Positions 56,936-64,000 of a stretch of 64,000 nucleotides of DNA are shown here, in pieces (position 1 is the first letter of the stretch; each line of letters starts with the position of its first letter). The position numbers and the translations under genes are program-made. Under the pieces are notes generated by a model. That model did not search any database. It was given only the letters and a program-made list of their open reading frames with translations, and was not told where the DNA came from. Origin of the DNA: Eutreptiella sp. 'Long Island Sound 2002' (Eukaryota; Euglenozoa; Euglenophyceae; Eutreptiales; Eutreptiaceae); NCBI GenBank assembly GCA_964036045.1, contig OZ038384.1, forward strand, positions 48,847,843-48,911,842. Reading direction: 5' to 3'.

Positions 56936-58630
56936 CTACAGACGAACTGACCCAAAGCTCTGCACAAGGTGCAGCTCCCCGCACAACGCACTCCACTTGT
57001 TTGCCGCCTCAACCTTTGCCCTGGTAATGCTTGCGTGTGTCAGATCTGGCAATCGGCATACAACGTCAGCAGGCATGCGCGCAGTATCAACCCAGACAAC
57101 ATTCAAGACCATGCCCGTGTGCCACAACAAGTACCAAAGAGCACGAAGTATCTTCACTTGCGTACATGCTCTCGTCGACGCCCTCATATTGGACGCACTG
57201 TAGCAGGCCGCCGTATTGTCCACAAACAAGGAGACCCTGTGCCACTTCTGCGTCACCGCAAACCTTCAAGCATGTAGGACACCGCTGAGCTCTGCCTGTT
57301 GTTGGTTCTTGGCTGGGACCTTTCGCGTTCGCATGACTCCATTTCGTCCAGAGATACCCAGGCGGTACCCTCCAAAAGCTTCCGCTGCATCCACCGACAG
57401 GAATGGTGCAAATCCAAAGTGCCCAGGCATGGGGTCAACCGTGGCTGGTACATATGAGATTGCCAGCGCGTCGAACAGCGCCGATATCAGGGCCGGGCTC
57501 GGGCGGTGCTGAAAGCGATGATGTCCCCATCGGAACCGATGCCAGCCTTGTAGGAATATGGTGACCCCCTTTCGTGGTCCAAACGCCCATTGCATTTTTC
57601 CCGTGACCCGTTCCGCCACCTTTGGGGATATAGGTGAGCAGGCTGTTTTGATGGCAATCCCCAAGCACTTGGTGAGCATCTTGTCGGTGTTTCGCACCTC
57701 CCCCTTAGCCAGGTTGAACACTTTTCCCAGCCACAGGACATTCTGATGTGGCTTGAGGCAAGATTTGGTAGAGAGACGCAGACCCTTCGCCGTCAAGAAT
57801 GCCGCCAGCTGTGGAGCCACACTGTCCATACACTCCCTGTCACGTGACAAGATCAGGACATCATCCAAATAGTGGAAACGATGGATTTCGAGCCCCACCG
57901 CGTGGTTGTCAAAGAACTCCCTCAACAACGCCGCCAACGTGTCCTGTGCCAGTACCGGGGAAAATTTCCACCCAAACGGGAGGCAGTGGAAATGCGCCCC
58001 TTGTATGCGAAATAGTCCCCTATGCTCAGCCGGCATTTGCAGGCTCCAGTAGAAGTTGGATATGCCCAAGGTGATGCCCCACAATGGTGCTCCTTGGTGT
58101 ATCTCCCTTTGGATGGTCTGAAAGACCGTATGAATGGACGGAAGCTTGACCTTGCGCAACGGTACCTTCGAGCAGTCATTCAGATTTCGAATGTCAATGA
58201 TGAACGAGCACTTCACATCATTTTTGGGTTTAACGCACGCCGACACATTGTCCGTGAGGTCTTCCCACTCAGGGGCTCCCAAACACCCGGGGTCACGACA
58301 CAGGAACCCATCACCCACCAGCACTCCAATCATGCGCCTGGTGTGTAAAGACGGTTGCCACACATCGAATCTCCCACAATCCGGCCCCGACTTCCAACTC
58401 CGTATATCCCAGATGAGGCGCTTCGGGATGTTCGCGTTCCATACATCCAAGGGGATATCCAAGCTGCCCCTCTCTCCAAGGCCCGCAGCAATCATTCCTT
58501 TTGAGATGCCTCCTGACAGGCCATCTCCATCATACCCGTCGTACTCCTGACCCAGTAAGTCCCAGTTAAGCTTGTGCAGAGCATCCATGTGACTCAAGAT
58601 TCTTTCCAGGTGCGCCTGTCCACCTTCCAC
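56936..58630 (-). pseudogene. Reverse transcriptase-RNase H of the YR retrotransposon (one nonsense codon)
   Basis: From ATG 58,630 a 454-codon frame carries RT motifs: FIIDIRNLNDCSKVPLRKVK (motif 1/2 region), WGITLGISNFYWSLQM (motif A region, residues 184-199), FHCLPFGWKFSP (motif B, PFG) and HYLDDVLIL (motif C, YLDD at 254-257). The expected catalytic Asp of motif A is Gly189 (GGC at 58,066-58,064). RNase H follows: APFLSVDAAEAFGGYRLG (first Asp), QQQAELSG (Glu), then TGA at 57,268. In the same frame come SLFVDNTAACYSA and VVWVDTARMPADVVCRLPD, the last catalytic region, ending at 56,936. The family copies element RNA into DNA. With Gly in motif A and a stop inside RNase H, this copy should be inactive. 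It follows the recombinase on the same strand. Confidence 0.85.
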
Positions 58631-58754
58631 ATCTCTGAGGCGCCCCCGCGCTCGGAGGATTACCGCAAGCGTGGCCCGGAATAGCTCATTCCACGGGATA
58701 TCAGAAACCTACTCAACCCGTCTCGATGCCGACCACGAACATGACTGCGCCCGT

Positions 58755-60080
58755 TTATATGTTACCCACGCTCCTGCTCCAACACCCATGAGCGATTTCA
58801 TCCTTCTTGGTTTGTGTTGTCCATCTACCTTGTTGACGGGTAATACATGCACCGACTCCCTGCCCTCCCCCATAGCCCGTCCGGCCATCTGCCTCTTCAC
58901 GTGCTGCGTCTCCTCTTACCCCTCCTGCCGTCGGTCTTCCGAGGGGAGGGGCTGTCCGAGGATGACCCAGTGCATGTGGAATCCCCAGAGTCGCTCTCCG
59001 GGGTGTCCCCCTCAGGGATATCGTAGGCCTCAGGTGCCCACAATTCCGTGCATCGCCTGGTTGTCGTTCCCGCAATCCACGGTTTCCCCTTGAGGTAACT
59101 GGGGCGGTAGGTGCCTTGAACGGGTGTCGGGTGCGCCCTCGGTGCGGGTAGTTGGTGTAGGCCATTGCCGTCCTTGTGCTCCTCCACCTGAACCATGCCT
59201 TGATGCTTGGAAGCTTGCCCCCAGCCTTGTACATGGTCGCTGGGCCCAGGCGTCGCCATGCATGCCATCTGAGATCCTTCCACTTGGATCCACGCAAGAG
59301 GCCTGCCATGACGTTTTGCAGCTTGTCCTCAGAGACCAGCCGCTGGAACTTGTCGAGGTTCCAGCATCGTTGTGCAATCCAGGCGCAGAGCTGCATCCAT
59401 TTGAGGGCCACTCCTAAAACTGTACGGGTAATCCAAGCCCTGTGGACTTTGCGGTCATATAACTCCGCCGTTTTTGCCAGAACCCCCAACCTTTGGAAGC
59501 TGATGCTGGCCGCCTCGCCGACTCTGAGGCCCAACAGCGTTGAAAGTACCGCGAGTCCCACCACACACCACTCCAGCTCTGAATCTGCCTGGTGTGCCAT
59601 GATCAGCAGTGCCTCAAAACTGCCCCACTCCTGTGTGGACTTCTCTTCCAGTCCTTGTGCCGCCTTGAACGCCTTCCACGGTCTTTTGGGAACCGGTTCG
59701 CCGACCATCCCCATTGTGTATGCCATGGCAGCTGCATTGAGGATTGTTTTGACTGAGCTGCTGCCTTTTCCCTCTCAAATGGCATCACACACGACTTGTT
59801 CCACGATCTTATATGGTCCCCACTCCGGCCTGGCCATATGCGTCTGTCGGAGTTTTCGCATGCCCGTCTTGTACGTACCCAGCGATGTTGTGCCACAGGA
59901 GCTTGCGAGGATTTGCCTGTTGCCTCCCAGGATCCCGTCCTTGTTGTCCGCCTGGGCTCGACACAATGCAGCATATGCCCGTCTGTATGCAGGCCACTCC
60001 TTGGGAATCTCGTCCTCTTCACTTTCCACCTCCACTTCTCCGTCATCCCCAACGAACCGGTTTGGGGTGCCCTGTGCCAT
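58755..60080 (-). pseudogene. Tyrosine recombinase of the YR retrotransposon (one nonsense codon)
   Basis: From ATG 60,080 an acidic start and a SAM-like core-binding region (TTSLGTYKTGMRKLRQ … YKIVEQVVCDAI) end at TGA 59,775. The same frame continues for over 300 codons from 59,774. Numbered from Met 59,726, the catalytic set is Arg68 (LLGLRVGEAASI), His155 and Arg158 (RWHAWRRLGPATMYKAGG), Trp181 in the His/Trp position and Tyr190 (AMAYTNY), all present. It joins the element circle to target DNA without a target duplication. After about 59,150 this frame turns poor while another minus frame (to 58,897) becomes protein-like and acidic (APEAYDIPEGDTPESDSGDS), suggesting a frameshift near 59,130 and a true end at 58,897. 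The gene lies between gag and RT. Confidence 0.85.
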
Positions 60081-60131
60081 GCCCCCCCCTCCGCCCCCTT
60101 CCGGGGGAAGTCAGCTTTCGCAATCCCATAT

Positions 60132-61265
60132 CTAGTGGTTGTCGCCACATTCTCCACAGGGTCCTGGGGGGCCCTTTGCCACGTCATACGCATTGTCGCC
60201 TCTCGCAGTGCAGTAGTAGGTGATGTTCTCCCATTTCGCGAACCTGAATCTCCCTCTTCGGGTCGCTTCAATCCACGTTCGGGCTCCCAATCTTTCCAAC
60301 TCCTTGACAGATCTTGCCGTAACTCGGGATTGGGGTTGTTTCCCGGTGCCCTTGTGTGAGCCACCAGTCACACTGTGGCCCCCGCTGGGGTATTTCTCCT
60401 TGTAGCTGTCCTTGGAGACCAGCATCACCTCCCACAGTTCCTTTGCCAGCGTTTCCCCTTTGTCCCCCTCGTTGGACTCCAGGAACTTCTTCAAAGAAGC
60501 AGTCGCTTCACGCATCCATTTGGCATTTCCCGGGGCCTCAACAAACTCGTCCAGCGCTGCAGGGGTCAGGGGGCGCACGATTTTTGCCCTCCGCTTGTGC
60601 TCCAGTCTCACTTTGAGTGCTTCCATCTGTTTTGAGATCTCCTGCTCCTCTGGGTCCACAGGTGCGTCTGATTTCCCGCCATCTGATGCATCGGCCGTCA
60701 CCAGGTTCAGCTTGTGGCCTTCTCGAATGATGATCCACTTGAAATTGTCGAAAAGGGCTAGCGCCCCCATTGCCCTGAGCACGAATTCGGGGTCTTCCGC
60801 CTTCTGGGTCTCTGAGATGCCCTCAGCAAGCTCTCGGATGGCCAGGCGGTGCTTTGCCGCCAGCTGTGCCACTGCCATGCCTGCCTTCGCGATTTCGGCG
60901 CTGGAGCAGAGTTTTTCGAAAGTGGTCCATTGCGATTCCAAAAACGACTTGATGCGCGCCCTGACCTCTTCGCTAACTGCCAGCTCCGTCTCCTTTTTCG
61001 CTCTGAATTCTCCTGTGCGGACTTCAATGGTGCATCGGCAGCAGCTCTCATAACCAGCAATGGCGTGGAGGAGTTTGACCGGTTCTCCTTCCCAGCCAGA
61101 GGCCACCTTGAGGTCCTGCAGCCATTTGTCGTGGTCCACACCCGCGTCTCTGATGCGCTGCATGATTTCCACTGCCGCTCTCGCCAAGTGGTCCGCCGGG
61201 AGGGTGCTCTTGTAGACCTCGAACTGGCCCTTGGAGACGAAGTCTTTGAAGGTGAGGGACTCCAT
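60132..61265 (-). CDS. Gag-like protein of the YR retrotransposon
   Basis: ORF of 377 codons starting 56 bp inside repeat A1. It is helix-rich and charged (for example LAAKHRLAIRELAEGISETQ), has a basic region near residue 330 (GSHKGTGKQPQSRVTARSVK) and ends in CGECGDNH. That is Cys370-x2-Cys373-x3-His377, then TAG, then IWDC in the same frame. A zinc knuckle (C-x2-C-x3/4-H-x4-C) is thus cut by the stop just before its last Cys. Gag proteins assemble the particle and bind RNA. The TAG may be a CAG-to-TAG mutation or a readthrough site. The N-terminal start is the first ATG after A1. Confidence 0.7.
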   Translation of the reverse strand: MESLTFKDFVSKGQFEVYKSTLPADHLARAAVEIMQRIRDAGVDHDKWLQDLKVASGWEGEPVKLLHAIAGYESCCRCTIEVRTGEFRAKKETELAVSEEVRARIKSFLESQWTTFEKLCSSAEIAKAGMAVAQLAAKHRLAIRELAEGISETQKAEDPEFVLRAMGALALFDNFKWIIIREGHKLNLVTADASDGGKSDAPVDPEEQEISKQMEALKVRLEHKRRAKIVRPLTPAALDEFVEAPGNAKWMREATASLKKFLESNEGDKGETLAKELWEVMLVSKDSYKEKYPSGGHSVTGGSHKGTGKQPQSRVTARSVKELERLGARTWIEATRRGRFRFAKWENITYYCTARGDNAYDVAKGPPGPCGECGDNH

Positions 61266-61320
61266 GCTGATAGCGGACAGTTTGTTTGGATCTCCGTACG
61301 TGGCCTAACGGGCCCGATGA

Positions 61321-61412
61321 CCCAAAAATCTGTAAAAGATTCTATGATGAAAGAGCATGTGAGTGGCATTATGGGGTGAATCCTGTGATTCGCCTAAAGG
61401 CGAATCCCTTGA
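61321..61412 (-). repeat. Split direct repeat A1 (outer 5' end)
   Basis: 92-bp outer 5' repeat of the element, matching A2. It contains GATTCGCCTAAAGGCGAATC and its outer border is the core CCTTGA. The gag start codon lies 56 bp inside its inner edge. Confidence 0.9.
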
Positions 61413-61661
61413 CCCCGTTGGGGCCCAACTTGTAGCAACATGCAGCACTATGTGGGCCGTTATTGATAAACCATGCTACTGATTCGCAATGATCCGAGAC
61501 TGCGGATGGAGGGTTCAAGTGCTGGCTTATGCTTCCCGCAGATAGCAAGGCAATGGCCATGAAGGTTGGAATCCGCTTTGGAGTGTGTAACGTGCCGATT
61601 TGCTGCATTGTGAATGTACACGACATCCGGTGATTCCCCATCATCATAATCCAGCATCCAC
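61408..61661 (-). pseudogene. Host open reading frame, 5' part of the interrupted exon
   Basis: An acceptor (CTCTTTGTTATAG) stands before 61,661. The frame that stays open into the element border contains AVSDHCESVAWFINNGPHSA then ACCYKLGPNGV. It continues in frame at 55,686 once the element is removed. A second frame over the same DNA is also open until 61,460 and looks protein-like (MLDYDDGESPDVVYIHN; HGHCLAICGKHKP), so the coding frame of the first half is uncertain and a small frameshift is possible. The Cys/His richness suggests zinc binding, but no family is certain. Confidence 0.4.
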
Positions 61662-61689
61662 CTATAACAAAGAGCGTGCAACAAAACCG

Positions 61690-62930
61690 GGTAAAAATGG
61701 GCTAAAATGGCTGAAAATGGGTGAACATGGCTGGCAATTCAAATGTGCCAGATCCTCAATGCACAAGAAGCGTAAAAAATTCTGTTATGGAACAACCAAC
61801 TAGTGAAAAAAAGCCAAGTAGTTGCCAACATACAAAAGTTTGCACGATGTGCGCACTGCGTGCACGTCTTCCCATTAGGTACCAAATGATGTGTATTCGC
61901 ATGTATCCCAGAATCACAGGTCTGGGGCATTGGGGACAAGGGCGCAATGATTTTCGTGGGTCGCAAATCAGGGCCGGAAGAGACAACCAAAACCTAACCA
62001 GCAAAGGATATTTTGCTTACTGCACTCTCCAGATGTGATCTGGAGTCAAACGTCAACCCACTCAGGGGGCAGTGTTGTGTGCAGACCACAGTGGGTGCAG
62101 GGTGCCTGGGGCTGAACAGGAGCCCCACATGGGAAGAGGCCTCAAGTCCACAAGTGGCCAAGGGCAGGCGCGTCATTGCTTTTTTGCATGTTGACAAGAA
62201 TTTCCTGCTGCCATTACTCCTCTGAAAGGTTAGGCCAATTTTGTGCCTTCCACCCGATCCCATTGTCTTGTCTTCTTGTGCCCAGACCATGCGGACAGTT
62301 CCTTGGCCCAATTCTCCGTTTGCCTGCTCGTTCTGCTTGTATCTATATGATCTCTGTGCTCTGTCTTGTACGCCTCATTGAGCTGTGTGCCCCTCATCAT
62401 CCCCCCTACACATACACAGTCACGCACACATGCACGTGCACACACCCACCAACAAACCCATCCACAAACCCACTCACGCTCTCGGTCCTCATTCACTGCA
62501 ACAAAAAATCACGTGTGATGTCGTATATTCCTTGTACACATGCATGCACGCTGAGGGACAGCATTAAAGCAGGAATTCGGAATGTGTTGGAGCGCACTTT
62601 CCGGCGGGTTGATAAGCCGTACCACCAACTTCTTCCGAGTGAAACGATTCGTTGGCTGATGGAATTGTCTGCCACCACGGGGGGGACGTCCCCTCGCTTT
62701 TAGACGCGACTCCCCCCCGGTAGAAGTGGGCCAAAGGCCCTGGGGGGGGGGGGTTCTGGGGGGGGGGGGGCTAGCCGCCGAGGAGGCCTTCTCTAGGGGA
62801 CTAGCTAGTCGCTGCTAGTTGCTGGGGTGGGGGGGGGGGGCGCTAGGGGAGAGGGTTTAGCAGAGGTCTAGTCCAGTCTGGCAGAGACGCGGTGGCCTAA
62901 GGGGTTACTCTACAACAACGGAGGCCTCCA
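61690..62930. other. Mostly unrecognised DNA; one protein-like fragment and a G-rich tract
   Basis: 62,566-62,700 (plus) reads SIKAGIRNVLERTFRRVDKP … LLPSETIRWLMELSATTGG without a stop and may be an exon or mobile-element remnant; the acceptor (GGGACAG) is weak. 62,690-62,750 matches 46,823-46,895. 62,740-62,850 is G-rich with several runs of over ten G. Nothing else supported. Confidence 0.4.
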
Positions 62931-62940
62931 CTCTACCTCC

Positions 62941-63852
62941 TCACCATTGCCATGGTGGTTGTAGGCGCCCACACCCCCTGCCTGGGGAGGGCCGTATATA
63001 TGTGCTGGTCTCTCCGACACGGCCCGTCACACCGGAGAGCAGCTGGGTGCCTGGCAGGTTGCCTAGCCGGTTTGTGCACGGATTGCGTGCAGAAGCCTTG
63101 GCCATCACCCCCCACCGAACGTTAGTGGGCTCCAAGGGACAATTTGTCAAGATGACGGAAACAAGCTTACCCTGGCCATTGCGGAGCAATTCTGTGGTGC
63201 ATTCCTTGCTTCCACAAAAGCCGCAGGCATCTGCAACACACTCGTCCCTCAAGATGTGCCTCCCCACATGAGTCCGCATGCTGTGTAAAGGGACAACATG
63301 GTTACACACTGCGCATGTGCCTGAGGTTGGTGCGGCGGATCCCACCTTCACGGTACAAGATGCATCGTTGATGGCACAGATCGGCATATTGGGGTATGGA
63401 GGGACACCAATCGTAGGAGCGAACTCAGAAGGATTCAAAAGAAGTTCAGAGGTGAGCGCACTCAATCGTGCAGAAGACTCAAACCACATGTGGTCCTCGT
63501 TTGCCCTCAACTTAACGAAGCGGCAATGTTCACCTCTAAACTTCAATACCTTCTGAACCAACATGCCATTCCGCGCATGCAACTGGGGAACAGGAAATTC
63601 TTCGACACTCATCAACTAGCCATGACACATAATGACGGATGAGTGCTCGATTTCAGCAGTGGCCACGTCTGCCATCTTCTTCCCACGGCAAGTGAGAGCA
63701 CGCAAATAGAACAGGGCCAAGCTAAGCTTCTTTTTCTCATAAAACACTAAAGTAGCAAATGCATCCCCGACAATGGGACTGTCCCCCCCGCTCAAGTTAA
63801 GTGTAGGCTCCGCAGCAAGGCCTGGTCGTGCCTGCTGCAGCGCACGCTGCAA
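62941..63852 (-). pseudogene. Zinc-finger protein of mobile-element type, interrupted and truncated
   Basis: On the minus strand one frame runs from 63,852 to 62,941 with a single TAG at 63,616. Before it: GDAFATLVFYEKKKLSLALF. After it: a C2H2-like finger (CAVCNHVVPLHSMRTHVGRH then IL), then a Cys cluster (CVADACGFCGSKECTTELLR … TNCP) and SARNPCTNRLG. The order HVGxHIL, CGFCG and PCTN recalls a zinc-binding region I associate with repetitive genes of fungi and other eukaryotes, but I cannot name the family with certainty. After PCTN the sequence turns low quality, and the 5' side abuts the dispersed G-rich repeat at 63,857, so both ends look truncated. The stop fits CAG to TAG. Confidence 0.5.
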
Positions 63853-63856
63853 CTAT

Positions 63857-63923
63857 GTGGGCCCGGAGGGCAGGGAGGGGGGGGGGGGTCGCGTACCCAA
63901 ACCGAGGGGACGGGCCCCCCGTG
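63857..63923 (+). repeat. Dispersed G-rich repeat, copy 2
   Basis: Same module as 50,328-50,405 with a shorter G tract (GTGGGCCCGGAGGGCAGGGA … TCGCGTACCCAAACCGAGGG … CCCCCCGTG). It lies right against the 5' end of the zinc-finger ORF. Confidence 0.85.
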
Positions 63924-64000
63924 TCTGCCACAGGATAGGATGAGGCATAGCTTCTCATGGAGCTAGATAACAACCAAACCACGGAGGTCAGAACTGCAGA

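Larger units (their letters stand above)
55686..61412 (-). mobile_element. Tyrosine-recombinase retrotransposon with split direct repeats (Ngaro/PAT-type ends)
   Basis: A 5,727-bp element on the minus strand. Ends: A1 (61,321-61,412) matches A2 (55,873-55,964), 92 bp with a few mismatches; B1 (55,959-56,040) and B2 (55,686-55,767) are identical over 82 bp. The order A1-genes-B1-A2-B2 is the split-direct-repeat layout known for PAT and Ngaro elements, thought to let a circular DNA form reinsert by site-specific recombination. The shared core is CCTTGA (TCAAGG on the element strand), present once at each border and at the B1/A2 junction. Genes in order: gag-like ORF, tyrosine recombinase, RT-RNase H, and an unknown fourth ORF. 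No integrase and no target duplication. Nonsense changes and a lost catalytic residue make this copy defective. Confidence 0.88.

Noticed and set aside
56212-57203. Plus-strand frames opposite the RNase H and fourth ORF
   Set aside because: Antisense shadows of the retrotransposon genes, which are supported by motifs on the minus strand.
30239-63618. Reassigned stop codons (TGA/TAG read as amino acids)
   Set aside because: All three stop types interrupt mobile ORFs, which also have frameshifts, while the candidate host exons with good splice sites lack internal stops; decay is simpler.

Overview
This window reads as nuclear DNA of a eukaryote, most likely a single-celled alga or other protist; the species cannot be fixed from the sequence. 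Reasons: a 23.5 kb satellite array, retrotransposons of eukaryotic type, short candidate exons bounded by GT and AG with (TG/CA)n-rich introns, many microsatellites and G/C homopolymers, and no operons or ribosome-binding sites. Host genes are sparse and split, and mobile DNA dominates.

Layout. 1-23,530: one satellite of about 72 bp per unit (roughly 320 units). Each unit holds a near-perfect 20-bp inverted repeat around a 6-nt centre. The array runs in one polarity to about 21,640 and in the opposite polarity after that. Inside the left arm are long-range tandem duplications, the clearest about 2.76 kb. 23,530-28,450: pieces of split host genes on both strands, including a minus-strand kelch exon and a minus-strand two-exon model near 25.3-26.2 kb, plus a tRNA-like (SINE-type) sequence near 26.9 kb. 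28,630-31,060: a 45-bp tandem array, a broken pogo/CENP-B-like transposase gene and an 83-bp tandem array. 31-38.3 kb: mostly unrecognised, with low-complexity tracts and a tandem array of about 150 bp.

38.37-46.17 kb: a degenerate non-LTR retrotransposon (ORF1 with a Cys knuckle; ORF2 with endonuclease, reverse transcriptase, RNase H and a Cys-rich tail) whose RT region carries a small inverted-repeat insertion. 46.2-50.4 kb: C/G-rich DNA and a duplicated 1-kb non-coding repeat associated with degenerate telomere-like tracts. 50.5-55.3 kb: exon fragments, a second kelch exon and a frameshifted, unrecognised coding tract. 55,686-61,412: a nearly complete tyrosine-recombinase retrotransposon (DIRS/Ngaro/PAT group) with split direct repeats, inserted without target duplication into what looks like an open reading frame of a minus-strand host gene. 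61.4-64 kb: the other half of that frame, unrecognised DNA and a truncated zinc-finger ORF.

The mobile genes are mostly broken by in-frame stops that fit C-to-T changes (CGA to TGA, CAG to TAG, CAA to TAA). The host pieces with convincing splice signals are not. The main message is a satellite block next to a graveyard of nested mobile elements with a few split genes between them.
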